NCBI GenBank assembly: GCA_000828075.3
Contig: JXCB02000039.1
Location: forward strand, 390,890-454,889
Direction of reading: 5' to 3'
Length of the DNA stretch: 64,000 nucleotides
DNA from: Tolypothrix campylonemoides VB511288
GTDB taxonomy: Bacteria > Cyanobacteriota > Cyanobacteriia > Cyanobacteriales > Nostocaceae
Below, one piece after another: positions 17,695 through 26,515 of this stretch. Both the position numbers and the translations under genes were made by a program. The notes under the pieces are model-generated. The model was not told where the DNA came from and did not search any database. It saw only the letters and a program-made list of their open reading frames with translations. How positions within the stretch are numbered: position 1 is the stretch's first letter; every line of letters begins with the position of its first letter.

Positions 17695-19227
17695 ATGATC
17701 AGTGAAATTGGACTATGGCTTTGTGTTCTATCCTTGACAATTTGGGTGATATTACTAGGATTTTGGGGTCAGTTTTGGCGCTCGGACCAACGATTAACAA
17801 GACAGGAAACAGATTTACCAATGTTCCCTAACATTTGTGCTGTTATCCCCGCAAGAAATGAAGCCGATTTGCTTCCTGTCACTTTGCGATCGCTTCTCAA
17901 CCAAGACTATCCTGGTCATTTCAGGGTTGTTTTGGTAGACGATAGCAGTACGGATGGAACAGCAAATGTTGCCCGTGATGTTGCCCAGGAATTAAACAAA
18001 ACTCAGCAATTACACGTCCTTTCTGGACAACCATTGGCTCCTGGTTGGACGGGTAAATTATGGGCGCTGCACCAAGGTATTCAATATGCACAAACCCTGA
18101 CACCGCCACCAGACTATTTTCTCCTCACTGATGCTGATATTGAACATGATGCTTTGAATCTTCGCTGTTTGGTAGCAAAAGCGCAACAAGAAGATTTGGA
18201 TCTCGTTTCTTTAATGGTGCGGCTTCGGTGTAAAAGTATTTGGGAAAAATTGCTCATTCCAGCATTTGTATTTTTCTTTCAAAAACTCAACCCCTTCCCT
18301 TGGGTAAACGATCCCACCAAATCAACAGCCGCTGCTGCAGGTGGGTGTATTTTAATTACCCGTGAAGCTTTAACCCGCATTGGTGGTATTGAGGTCGTCC
18401 GCGATGCCTTAATTGATGATTGCGCCCTAGCGCAAGCGGTAAAGTCTACCCGTTTTAGCCAATTTCCCCATGAAATCAATTCAAAATTCAAAATTCGTCT
18501 TGAAAAGTTTGCTCTGTCGGGAAACCAACGCCAGTCACCTAGGTTGGGAAACCCGCCTGCAGTGCTGGTTCCTCCTGGCACGCCAGTTCGCACAACGGGG
18601 GAAACCCCCGCAAGCGACTGGCTCAACTTTTCGCAAAATTCAAAATTCGGAGTCACTCCCTCATCTCCCTCATCTCCCTCATCCCCCTCACTCCCTCACT
18701 CCCTCACTCCCTCATCTCCCTCATCCTCCTCACTCCCTCATCCTCCTCACTCCCTCACTCCCTCACTCCCTCACTTTCTCACTCCCTCATCCCCCTCATC
18801 TCCCAAAATTTGGCTGGGGCTAACCGACTCAACCCAGAGTTTGCGACCTTATCCATCGCTGTCAACGATTTGGGACATGGTAGCCCGCACTGCGTTTACA
18901 CAGCTAAATTATTCCTTTGGGTTGTTAATCGTAACAGTCATGGGGATGATACTTATTTACATTGTTCCACCTGTGTGTGCAATCTTCGGTTTGCTTACTG
19001 GAAATTCGCTTGTGGCGATCGCCGCCTTGTCAACCTGGCTACTTATGGCTTATGCCTACTTACCCACCATCCGATTGTATGGATGTTCTCCCGCTTTGGC
19101 GTTGTGTCTTCCTGGAATTGCTCTGCTTTATACGCTCATGACTGTAGACTCGGCTGTGCGTCACTGGCAAAACCGAGGAGGAACTTGGAAAGGAAGAGTC
19201 TATTCTAAAACCATAAAGGCTGGTTAA
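17695..19227 (+). CDS. hpnB: Hopene-associated glycosyltransferase HpnB with large in-frame repeat insertion
   Basis: Family-2 glycosyltransferase with N-terminal membrane anchor (about residues 3-25), ICAVIPARNEADLLP, VDDSSTDGT (about 81), the DxD-type TDADIEHD (about 145) and C-terminal membrane helices. ATG 17695 is preferred to the in-frame GTG at 17665. HpnB genes are found beside shc and are thought to act on hopanoids. Odd: codons about 262-369 (18478-18803) are not glycosyltransferase sequence. They translate an ATTCAAA array, a mosaic GC-rich palindromic repeat, a second ATTCAAA piece and a long CTCCCTCA array (Ser/Pro/Leu/His-rich), all in frame. The normal sequence resumes at KIWLGLT. 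Activity with a roughly 100-residue loop beside the catalytic domain is uncertain. Confidence 0.9.
   Translation: MISEIGLWLCVLSLTIWVILLGFWGQFWRSDQRLTRQETDLPMFPNICAVIPARNEADLLPVTLRSLLNQDYPGHFRVVLVDDSSTDGTANVARDVAQELNKTQQLHVLSGQPLAPGWTGKLWALHQGIQYAQTLTPPPDYFLLTDADIEHDALNLRCLVAKAQQEDLDLVSLMVRLRCKSIWEKLLIPAFVFFFQKLNPFPWVNDPTKSTAAAAGGCILITREALTRIGGIEVVRDALIDDCALAQAVKSTRFSQFPHEINSKFKIRLEKFALSGNQRQSPRLGNPPAVLVPPGTPVRTTGETPASDWLNFSQNSKFGVTPSSPSSPSSPSLPHSLTPSSPSSSSLPHPPHSLTPSLPHFLTPSSPSSPKIWLGLTDSTQSLRPYPSLSTIWDMVARTAFTQLNYSFGLLIVTVMGMILIYIVPPVCAIFGLLTGNSLVAIAALSTWLLMAYAYLPTIRLYGCSPALALCLPGIALLYTLMTVDSAVRHWQNRGGTWKGRVYSKTIKAG
18478..18803. repeat. Compound repeat inserted in hpnB
   Basis: Order of parts: ATTCAAAATTC array (18478-18495); GC-rich mosaic with CGCCAGTCACCTAGG, GCAGTGCTGG and GGGGGAAACCCCC-type pieces (about 18510-18625); second ATTCAAAATTC (about 18633-18648); CTCCCTCA/CTCATCC tandem array (18651-18803). 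The first and last parts also border the insertion in the tamB-like gene. Confidence 0.88.
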
Positions 19228-19296
19228 TCGCTCATTGTTACTAGTTAGTACAACAACCAACAATTCATCACAATTTCTTATTCCCTATTACATTTT

Positions 19297-20484
19297 ATGG
19301 CTTCAATTGCTCGTAAGAATTTACTAGAAGACATTCCTCGCTTTTTAGTGGCGCAAGCAGGAATTTTATTTGCCGTTAGCTTAGTCACGATTCAAACAGG
19401 TCTTCAATATGGGTTTGCTCGTTCCTCTTCCCAGTTAATTGATCAATCGCGTGCTGACATTTGGGTGTCTTCAAAAAATATGCAGCATTTGGGGCTAACT
19501 ATCCCAATTCCCTACGAACGAGTTACCAAGGCGCGCAAAGTCGCAGGTGTAGACAAAGCTGAAGGTGTCATTATTGATGGTGCGTTGTGGCATGAACTAC
19601 AAACAGACGAAATTACCTCAGTTACGCTGGTTGGCGCAGATCCACAAGGAATGTTATTTGACCGATCAACCATTGTCCAAGGCAGTTTTAATGACTTGAA
19701 GCAGCCCTTCAGGTTCATTATTGATAAAACTGGCTTGGATAGTATTCATCTCAAAACGCTGGGTGAGGTAGGAGAAATTAACAATATTGGTGCGAAGTTG
19801 GTAGGTTTTACTCAAGGAACTCAGTCAATTATCTTCGGTACCTTGATGTTCACCTCTTTAGAAACTGCCAACACTTATAGAAATTACGGTACTCAAATAA
19901 CTGGTGCTCCAACTAACGTAGGTACCTCTGCTAAAAATCCAACATCAACCGACCAGATTAGCTTCGTTTTGATTCGAGCAAAACCCGGTCAAAACATAAG
20001 CAAATTAAAGCGAGATTTAGAACAAGCTTTGCCAGACACCCGCGCTTATACCCGCCAAGATATGTCTAAAATAACACAACTTTACTGGCAGGAACGCTCT
20101 GGAATTGGATTTATTCTTGGTCTTGGTGCGGTAGTTGGGGTTGTTGTTGGGGCAGTAGTCGTTAGTCAAATTCTCTACGCTTCTGTCACAGATCATATCA
20201 AAGAGTTTGGCACCCTTAAAGCAATGGGAGCATCTGATTGGTTTATTTACAATGTAATTATTGAGCAAGCAATATGGATGGCAATTTTAGGCTATCTACC
20301 AGGGATCGCTCTTTGTCTAGGAGTGGCAGCTTGGACATCAACAGCGCAGGGGATTGTCATTTTAGTTACACCTGTATCGGCAGCTACTGTTTTTGGAATT
20401 ACGGTGTTGATGTGCGTCAGTTCTGCTGTTTTTGCCATTCAAAAAGTCACTCGTGTTGATCCAGCGATTGTCTTTAAAGGATAG
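19297..20484 (+). CDS. DevC-like ABC exporter permease
   Basis: 395 residues, FtsX/MacB-type permease: N-terminal helix (about 16-38), a large extracytoplasmic domain (about 45-260) and three C-terminal helices (about 270-300, 320-350, 360-385). DITRUE hallmarks are ARKNLLEDIPRFLVAQAGI at the start and FGTLKAMGASDWFIYNVI before the last helices, as in the DevC subunit of DevBCA exporters, which move envelope glycolipids with a HlyD-like DevB and TolC. DevA-like ATPase follows after 113 bases; no DevB-like gene is adjacent. It lies directly downstream of hpnB (69 bases), so hopanoid or glycolipid traffic is an attractive but unproven role. Confidence 0.88.
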   Translation: MASIARKNLLEDIPRFLVAQAGILFAVSLVTIQTGLQYGFARSSSQLIDQSRADIWVSSKNMQHLGLTIPIPYERVTKARKVAGVDKAEGVIIDGALWHELQTDEITSVTLVGADPQGMLFDRSTIVQGSFNDLKQPFRFIIDKTGLDSIHLKTLGEVGEINNIGAKLVGFTQGTQSIIFGTLMFTSLETANTYRNYGTQITGAPTNVGTSAKNPTSTDQISFVLIRAKPGQNISKLKRDLEQALPDTRAYTRQDMSKITQLYWQERSGIGFILGLGAVVGVVVGAVVVSQILYASVTDHIKEFGTLKAMGASDWFIYNVIIEQAIWMAILGYLPGIALCLGVAAWTSTAQGIVILVTPVSAATVFGITVLMCVSSAVFAIQKVTRVDPAIVFKG

Positions 20485-20597
20485 TTCTCTTAGCAGTAAT
20501 TTTACTTTTTATATAGTGCTAATCACTACATAATGAAGTATGTGATTCTTCAGTCGAAAGCGGACAACAAATCTCAACTGACAATAAAAAATTGTAT

Positions 20598-21344
20598 ATG
20601 CCCAAAGAATTTGAGCAAATGACTGATTCTAAAATTCAATCTCATAAATTTGCCCAGAGCAAATATCAAGCAACAGGCGCAATTGTTGCCCAAGGGGTGG
20701 AAATGGTGATTCACTCCAAGCAGCAGCGGCTTCAAATCCTCAAACAAGTTTACTGGAATATCCAAAAGGGTGACATCGAAATTTTAATGGGACCTTCTGG
20801 ATCGGGGAAAACGACTTTGCTGTCAATTTTAGCGGGACTGTTGACTCCGACGGCGGGCAGCGTGTATTTGCTTGGACAAGATATTACCAGAATGTCTCGA
20901 ACTGAACTGGCTCGGTTCCGAAGGCAGAACATTGGCTTTATTTTTCAAGATTTTAACTTGTTTCCTGCACTAACGGCAATTGAGAATGTAGAAGCAGCCT
21001 TGAATGTCAAAGGCATTCGGGGAAAGCCAGCACGCAAAGAAGCACAAGCTTTGTTGGAACAAGTTGGACTGGGGGATAAGGTAAAGCAACTTCCCCGTGA
21101 TTTGTCGGGGGGACAAAAACAAAGAGTGGCGATCGCCCGTGCTTTAACAGGTCATCCACAGGTAATTATGGCAGATGAGCCAACCGCTGCTTTAGACTCT
21201 CACAGCGGACATTTGGTGATGGAGTTACTGCGCCAATTGGCAAAAGAACAAGGTTGTACAGTGTTGATTGTCACCCATGATCCCCGGATTTTAGATTTGG
21301 CTGACCGAGTTGTTTATATGGAAGATGGCATACTTAAGCAGTGA
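20598..21344 (+). CDS. DevA-like ABC exporter ATPase
   Basis: 248 residues from ATG 20598 (a TTG two codons earlier is also open). Walker A GPSGSGKTT, Q-loop FIFQDFNLFPALT, signature LSGGQKQR, Walker B VIMADEPTAALD and the H-loop THDPR are all intact, in the arrangement of the MacB/LolD/DevA subfamily. An N-terminal extension of about 40 residues is longer than in LolD-type proteins but seen in some DevA paralogues. It forms an exporter pair with the upstream DevC-like permease; the missing membrane-fusion subunit must be encoded elsewhere. Confidence 0.92.
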   Translation: MPKEFEQMTDSKIQSHKFAQSKYQATGAIVAQGVEMVIHSKQQRLQILKQVYWNIQKGDIEILMGPSGSGKTTLLSILAGLLTPTAGSVYLLGQDITRMSRTELARFRRQNIGFIFQDFNLFPALTAIENVEAALNVKGIRGKPARKEAQALLEQVGLGDKVKQLPRDLSGGQKQRVAIARALTGHPQVIMADEPTAALDSHSGHLVMELLRQLAKEQGCTVLIVTHDPRILDLADRVVYMEDGILKQ

Positions 21345-21363
21345 ACAAAAAAATTTTGTTCAG

Positions 21364-21552
21364 TTATGTCACACTCAGTATGATTTTGGCTCGTTTGGCA
21401 ATGCTAAAGACCTGTTTTGCGGGCGTTAGCGAACGCGAGTGCGTGTGCCTTTGGCACTCAGCTCCTCCCTTCGGGAGGCTCGCTTGTTGCTGCAACAGCC
21501 TTTTTTCGTCTTCTGTCAGTTGCACAGAGTAAGTTTTTTGCCGACCAATCAT
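21364..21552 (-). pseudogene. IS630-family transposase N-terminal fragment
   Basis: MIGRQKTYSVQLTEDEKRLLQQ and the helix SIAKRAKIILSV are the start of an IS630-type helix-turn-helix region (compare the common LVLRAKIIL pattern). The frame then stops. Between the two pieces lies a roughly 22-codon in-frame insertion of the GGAGGCTCGC-type palindromic repeat (21421-21483). No rest of the transposase is visible, so this is a remnant, itself hit by a repeat. Confidence 0.65.
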
Positions 21553-21746
21553 AATCCTGAATGCTTGAGGGAGGTGAATCCATGCTCACTCTATCGCCAA
21601 AAGTTTTCCTCTGTCAATTCGCTACGAACTTATGCAAACCTGTACTTAGTGCCATTCGTCTATAACCGTGCGATCACTCCGGGGTATCCACCAATCACTC
21701 TGACTATTTGGATCAGTGCCCGTTGTCGCTTCGGCAATGAAGAGTA
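21553..21746. other. Non-coding remnant region
   Basis: No recognisable gene. The minus strand around 21660-21745 is open and reads plausibly (…PNSQSDWWIPRSD…), possibly the debris of a deleted gene between the IS630 remnant and the MITE, but nothing can be named. Confidence 0.4.
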
Positions 21747-21874
21747 ATATCATGTCCGGATGAACACTTGTAAAAAACGAAAAACCTCACCCGCCTACGG
21801 CACCCTCTCCTTGGAAAGGAGAGGGTTGAAGTGAGGTCAAGCAGGAATTATAAGTAATTAAGCGGACATGATAT
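21747..21874. mobile_element. ATATCATGTCCGG-family MITE, copy 1
   Basis: Terminal inverted repeat ATATCATGTCCG / CGGACATGATAT, 128 bases long, with an internal CTCTCCTTGGAAAGGAGAG hairpin. It interrupts the isomerase-like fragment after codon 52. A larger relative is at 62830-63081. Confidence 0.8.
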
Positions 21875-22035
21875 AAAATGCCATCGCTCAAACATTGCCG
21901 TAATTTACGCTGCTCTGATTCATCTCTAGGAATTGGGACTTCAATGCCATTCAAGCCAGCCGCAATAGTTTGTTCAACCAATTCATCGACATTGCTAGAT
22001 CCTGACCAAACGGAGCGTAATAATAGAAGGCTCAT
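21875..22035 (-). pseudogene. Sugar-phosphate isomerase/epimerase (TIM barrel) N-terminal fragment
   Basis: MSLLLLRSVWSGSSNVDELVEQTIAAGLNGIEVP is the first strand-helix of an AP-endonuclease-2/xylose-isomerase-like TIM barrel. After about 52 codons the frame enters the MITE at 21747-21874 and the rest of the barrel (about 220 residues) is missing. The start codon is 4 bases from the stop of the upstream ABC permease, so it was probably the last gene of the transporter operon, giving a hint that the imported compound or its product is a sugar-like or isomerisable molecule. Confidence 0.65.
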
Positions 22036-22039
22036 TGCA

Positions 22040-22903
22040 CTAAGCTTTATTAACTGCCCAGGGAACTGTGAGTTTGAAAATTAACTTGAAAATAAAATCA
22101 ATGCCTAGCCCAATCACGCCAATCAGAATAATTCCGACAAAAATCGCGTCTGTTTTGAGGAAACGTTGCGCCATCATAATCATATTTCCCAATCCTGAAT
22201 CAGCACCGACCAACTCTGCCACGACCACAAAATTCCAGGCTCCTGCAATGTTAATTCGCAGCGTATCAATGATGTTAGGAAGTGTTGCCGGAAAAATCAC
22301 ATAGAGAAACACATCTTTGCGATTTGCTCCCAGTGTATAAGCAGCCTTGAGAAAATCGATGGGAATAAACTTGACGGCATCTGCAATCATCAGGGTATTG
22401 TAAAAGAAGCTACCCAGGAAAATGATTGCAACCTTTGATGGTTCACCTAAACCAATCCACAAAATAATCAGGGGAATAAAGGCAGCAGCAGGCATATAGC
22501 GCAGTAACGCTACAATCGGCTCAAAGAGTCCTTCCATGCTTTTGAACGTGCCAATCAATAGCCCTAATGGAACGCTAATCAATGCAGAAATTAAGAAGCC
22601 CCAACCAACTCTAGAAACGCTCATGCCAATGTCATGAATCAGATCGCCGCTTTGTAGCAAGTTGAAGAATCGCTGAATCACTGCTGTCGGAGTCGGTAGA
22701 AATAGCGGCTTTACAAATCCTCCATAAGTCAACACTGACCATCCTAGCAACGGCACCAGTATCGATACAGCAATCATCGTGTAGTAAAGCCGTTTTGGAA
22801 TATCGCTGCGAATTTTCCAGAACACGGAACGAGTTTTGCGCGATCGCTTCACGATAGATTCAGATGTTGAAGATGATGTTGCTTGTGGAAGTTGTGTTTT
22901 CAT
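22040..22903 (-). CDS. ABC importer permease (SsuC/TauC/NrtB family)
   Basis: 287 residues, six membrane helices. Characteristic LPTPTAVIQRFFNLL after helix 1 and the EAA-type loop FFYNTLMIADAVKFIPIDFLKAAYTLGANRKDVFLYVIFPATLP. Inner-membrane channel of a nitrate/sulfonate/taurine-type importer. It lies 44 bases downstream of the ATPase gene. All expected segments are present, so the permease and ATPase look intact although the binding-protein genes around them are decayed. Confidence 0.9.
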   Translation of the reverse strand: MKTQLPQATSSSTSESIVKRSRKTRSVFWKIRSDIPKRLYYTMIAVSILVPLLGWSVLTYGGFVKPLFLPTPTAVIQRFFNLLQSGDLIHDIGMSVSRVGWGFLISALISVPLGLLIGTFKSMEGLFEPIVALLRYMPAAAFIPLIILWIGLGEPSKVAIIFLGSFFYNTLMIADAVKFIPIDFLKAAYTLGANRKDVFLYVIFPATLPNIIDTLRINIAGAWNFVVVAELVGADSGLGNMIMMAQRFLKTDAIFVGIILIGVIGLGIDFIFKLIFKLTVPWAVNKA

Positions 22904-22947
22904 GAGTTAGAACTTGAAACAGAACTGATGCGCGAGCATCGCGATCG

Positions 22948-23724
22948 TTAAGCGGTTGCCAGGATTTCATCTCGAATCAGATGCAGAACTTCTTGACGCT
23001 TACGCTGAAAGAATTCGGTTCCTTTGATAGACAAATTTCGATCCCGATCAAATTCCAAATTAACCTCTGCTTTCAGTTGACCAGGACGGGAAGACAGCAC
23101 GTAGATTCGCTGCGACAAAAACACAGCCTCTTCGACATCATGTGTCACCATCAAAATTGTTTTCTGAGTTTGTCGCCAGAGTTGTAGCATAAACTCCTGC
23201 AAAACTTCCTTGGTCTGAGCATCTAACGCGCCAAAAGGCTCATCCATCAAGAGAATATCTGGTTCGTTGGCTAGGGCACGGGCGATCGCTACCCGTTGCT
23301 TCATGCCGCCTGATAGTGACTTCGGCAAAGCGTCTGCAAACCGACTCAAACCCACAATTTCTAAGTAATATTTCACGCGCTGTTGTCGTTCCGCAGTCGG
23401 TATCTTTTGCATTTTCATCCCAAATTCAACATTTTGAGAGACTGTGAGCCAGGGATACAGTGTGTAATTTTGAAACACCATTCCCCGGTTTGCGCCAGGG
23501 CCGTCGATCGGCTCACCTTCCAGCAAAATCTGTCCAGATGTGGGTTCTTCTAGCCCAGCAATAATATTGAGTAAAGTAGATTTCCCGCAGCCAGAAGCAC
23601 CAACCACACAGACAAATTCGTTGCGATAAAGGGTGAGGTTGATGTCTTTCAAGGCAAGCATTGAACCTCGTTTACCTGGAAAACTTTTGTAGAGATCCCG
23701 GATGATCAGTTTAGGAGAAGTCAT
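22948..23724 (-). CDS. ABC importer ATPase (SsuB/TauB/NrtD family)
   Basis: 258 residues from ATG 23724 (MTSPKLIIRDL); ten more codons are open upstream but lack support. Walker A GASGCGKST (42-50), Q-loop MVFQNYTLYPWLT, signature LSGGMKQR, Walker B ILLMDEPFGALD and H-loop THDVEEA. The PWLTVxxNVEFG wording is typical of the taurine/nitrate/sulfonate subfamily. It energises the adjacent permease. Confidence 0.92.
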   Translation of the reverse strand: MTSPKLIIRDLYKSFPGKRGSMLALKDINLTLYRNEFVCVVGASGCGKSTLLNIIAGLEEPTSGQILLEGEPIDGPGANRGMVFQNYTLYPWLTVSQNVEFGMKMQKIPTAERQQRVKYYLEIVGLSRFADALPKSLSGGMKQRVAIARALANEPDILLMDEPFGALDAQTKEVLQEFMLQLWRQTQKTILMVTHDVEEAVFLSQRIYVLSSRPGQLKAEVNLEFDRDRNLSIKGTEFFQRKRQEVLHLIRDEILATA

Positions 23725-23768
23725 AGGATTTAATTGTAATGAGTGAGTTAACATTGAATCGAACAGAT

Positions 23769-24384
23769 TATCCTTTCAAATAGCGTTCAACAAATTGGCG
23801 ATCGATATGAGGTTCCAGAGAGTCAGGTACACTGGAGATTAATTTCTGTCCTACCATAAACTCACCAATTTCCTGCGAAGCGTAAATAACAGACTACATT
23901 GTGGTTCCTGGCTCAAATGTCTTGACTCACATCTTGCACCTAACCGTATAAGTTCGTAGGAACTAAAAATATGCGCGAGAAAGCTACATTATTTTTATTG
24001 GCTTTTCTCGCTAAATAAAGGGCTTTTGGTTTAATACTCAGTGACTTAATAATATCAAATTTTCTTGGTGCAAGATGTGAGTTGAGACATTCCTCTGGCG
24101 TTATCCACTTAAAGCCTTTTAGGATAGTGTTATATTCCTCTAAAGAAACACCTGCCTGTTTTGCCTCGATCGCCAACACTTCATTTAGATGCGCTGCGCG
24201 ATATTCCAATGTCTGATACCAGGTGTTCATCAGTACTTGCACCGCTTCTGGTCGTTCATTTAACACTCGCTCGTGAATGACTAACGGATCAGGAATAATT
24301 CCCGGTATATCTTTGCTTGAAAATATCACTTTGCCTTTGCCTAATTGTACTGCTTGACTAACAATGATAAGACATATAACTCTC
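23769..24384 (-). pseudogene. ABC binding-protein gene, C-terminal half, interrupted by MITE and stop
   Basis: Coding remains on the minus strand: SQAVQLGKGKVIFSSKDIPG ... VSLEEYNTILKGFKWITPEECL (24370-24082), then a 156-base MITE, then KTFEPGTTM, a TAG, and SVIYASQEIGEFMVGQKL ... FVERYLKG with a final TAA near 23769. Removing the MITE and one copy of its target duplication joins EECL to KTFEPGTT. It aligns with the C-terminal half of the intact binding protein at 28432-29475 but is clearly more divergent, so it is a separate, older paralogue whose N-terminal half has been lost. Confidence 0.82.
23926..24081. mobile_element. CTCACATCTTGCACC-family MITE
   Basis: Perfect 15-base inverted repeats CTCACATCTTGCACC (23926-23940) and GGTGCAAGATGTGAG (24067-24081), flanked by a 4-base duplication TTGA (23922-23925, 24082-24085). 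156 bases, no gene. A looser relative lies at 41959-42081. Confidence 0.88.
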
Positions 24385-24392
24385 CTCCTGCG

Positions 24393-25218
24393 CTAAGCTC
24401 TCTTGCGAGAAACATAATCTTTCATGAAGCGATCGTCAATCAATGTCTCGGTTGCCGGAGGTCGAGTTGTGATCATTTTTTGCTCCAACATGAAATCTGC
24501 TACGACCTTTCCGGCATATACCAATGATTTTGTTGTATTGCCAGGCTTGAATGTTTCTAGCGTCTCTTGAGGCGTCAACCAGTCTATCTTTTCTAACAAT
24601 GCCTGATGCTCCTCTAAGTAAGGAAGGGTTCATAGGAATAGGCGATCTCGGTACTTTGCCAGCCACTAAAGCACTGGTCGCCGCATCTGCTCCCATGTTG
24701 ACAGTTTGGACTGACTTGGGATCAACCCCATTTTTAGCAAGCGCCTGGAGAAACAGCAAGTGTCCGATTGTTGCAATTTCAATAGCAGCCTTTTTACCGA
24801 CAAAATCCTGAACTGAATTGATTGAAGGGTCAGCAATAATTGCGTCTGCACCTACCGAAACGACAGGCATCGAAATTACTTTGCAGGGAACGTTGTTGAC
24901 ATTGCTCCTGAACAAGTCAGTTAGGGGAAAGTTGACAATGTCAATCTTGCCTGCGGTAAATGCGTTAAACGAATCGGCTAGCGTCTGAAACCAGGTAATT
25001 TCTGTATTTACACCACTCGCCTTGAGAAACCCTTTATCTTCAGCAATCTGCCAGGGACTTGAGCCTGTCCACAAACTAAGCCCCAAGCGAATTGGCTGAC
25101 CGGATTGCTGTGAAGCAGAGGTTAGATTTGCTTGAGGTTGGTTACAGCCCACTGCCAGCAGAGTGGTCGCCGTAATAGATGAACGAATAAATGAATGACG
25201 GGATAATGATACAGTCAT
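24393..25218 (-). pseudogene. ABC binding-protein gene with internal deletion and frameshift
   Basis: Starts MTVSLSRHSFIRSS with a lipobox-like LLAVGC, then LGLSLWTGSSPWQIAEDKGFLKASG and the following two thirds of an NrtA/TauA-like binding protein. It is a close duplicate of the intact gene at 28432-29475. Compared with that copy it has two extra bases after GGCGATC (around 24648) and lacks roughly 240 bases between GAAGGGTTC and GCTCCTC (near 24620). The last 50 or so residues (KIDWLTPQETLETFKPGNTTKSL ... DYVSRKRA) survive in a different frame to 24393. The tandem-like arrangement of the copies suggests duplication, then decay. Confidence 0.88.
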
Positions 25219-25320
25219 AGGATTTACCTCTGAGAAGTTGCACAGAGGCGGTTGGACATTGCTATTGCTAAGGTTGTGGGTCAGCAAGTAAATCACGCCA
25301 CTCACAGTGGTATGAGCAGC

Positions 25321-25361
25321 GCAGTTTGCCGTACCTGGCTAGGCAAAACGGCAAACTGTGC
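25321..25361. terminator. Strong hairpin between lipoprotein gene and binding-protein pseudogene
   Basis: GCAGTTTGCCGT pairs with ACGGCAAACTG(TG)C around a 15-base loop. It lies on the minus-strand path between the exported-protein gene (ending 25453) and the pseudogene start, where a terminator is expected, but there is no obvious T-run. Confidence 0.5.
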
Positions 25362-25452
25362 TGGGTTAAGTTTAGCGATCATGAATGAGATCCTGACTTG
25401 CTCCGACTCTAACGCATTGGACTGCTTTACTTAAATTTGCGGCTACAGAGTT

Positions 25453-26121
25453 CTATTTGTTTTTGCAATTTTCAAATTTCAAATTCGTAAGGACAACAGC
25501 TTCCCTAGCTGTAAACTCATCTCCATACTGGCGAGGGTAGTATGACGTTATAACGAATACTTGACCATTCACTTCACCAAGGTAAGCAATTGCAATTCCC
25601 CGCGGTTTAGTGTAGATGGGTGATTCTACTGGCTCTAATCGAATCAGATCACGCAGCCAAGCGGAATAAGCCGCTTTAGCATAAGAGATATCTGAACCCC
25701 GCTCGACTCGCCGATAGCCGCCTGATATAAGGGATGCCGACATCTCTACGTGTTTTTTTACGGCGTTAAAATCCTTTTGATCGTAAAATTTAAAATGAAT
25801 AATAGTCTCTCTGTCGAGGGTTCCATCTGGTTTTTTCCAGTAGAGCGTTACCGATCCATCTTCATTGGCACTTCGATCTATAGTAAAGCGATCCGTCGGG
25901 AAGTAAGTCGAAAAGTGAGGCGTTTGAAGTAAACTGAGTGTGACAGTTTGGGGTGTTCCTTTAACTTCAATGGTTGCTGTTTTAGCAGGTGCAGTTGAGG
26001 ATTGCCTCACGGGTGTAGCTTGTGCAGTAGATCGGGCTGAATTAGCATCACAAGCCATCAGACGTGTGCAAGCCATCAAGCTGCCTAGTAACAGCTTTAC
26101 AAACGAAGAACGATTTAACAT
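25453..26121 (-). CDS. Exported (probably lipo-) protein of unknown function
   Basis: 222 residues. N-terminus MLNRSSFVKLLLGSLMAC is a signal sequence, and LMAC(T/D) cysteines at 18 and 24 could be lipidation sites. A Ser/Thr/Ala-rich linker (about 25-50) precedes a globular part (TVTLSLLQTPHFSTYFP … GSVTLYWKKPDG). Not a recognised enzyme; I believe similar proteins occur in other cyanobacteria. It lies in the same direction as the transporter genes, but the flanking hairpin and gaps argue against strict co-transcription. Confidence 0.7.
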   Translation of the reverse strand: MLNRSSFVKLLLGSLMACTRLMACDANSARSTAQATPVRQSSTAPAKTATIEVKGTPQTVTLSLLQTPHFSTYFPTDRFTIDRSANEDGSVTLYWKKPDGTLDRETIIHFKFYDQKDFNAVKKHVEMSASLISGGYRRVERGSDISYAKAAYSAWLRDLIRLEPVESPIYTKPRGIAIAYLGEVNGQVFVITSYYPRQYGDEFTAREAVVLTNLKFENCKNK

Positions 26122-26184
26122 GGTAAACTCCAGACAATTTTCAGGGTTGAAATTTTGAAAAACATTGAGAGACCCTTCTAGATT

Positions 26185-26292
26185 TCAAAGTTCTCTAATT
26201 GGCGAAAACATGAAGAAGCTAATAGCAGCAACTCCAGCAAGAGAAATAGGAACAAATCTCCGATTTACAAACAAGTGAATGATTTCCATCAT
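26185..26292 (-). CDS. Possible 35-residue membrane peptide
   Basis: ATG 26292 preceded by AAAGGAGAAGC, a good ribosome-binding site. The product MMEIIHLFVNRRF… has one hydrophobic helix (VPISLAGVAAISFFMF) and ends SPIREL. It lies 60 bases upstream of the exported-protein gene in the same direction. Small size leaves room for chance; the ribosome-binding site and amphipathic-then-hydrophobic layout are the only support. Confidence 0.45.
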   Translation of the reverse strand: MMEIIHLFVNRRFVPISLAGVAAISFFMFSPIREL

Positions 26293-26515
26293 GAGCTTCT
26301 CCTTTAGTTACAAATAATCTGAACTCTGCAATGACTGAATTGTAGATGCACTTTTATCAATTCGATGCGCGACCTCATCCAATTTCTCTTCTGGTCTGCG
26401 TTCGTTCGCAGAAAGTTTCTGTGCTTTCGGCTTTTACTGTGATGTCTTGTTGGTCTTGTTAGCACTTCGTTCGATCTACACACGCTGTCTGCAACAAGCG
26501 ATCAACTTGATTGTG

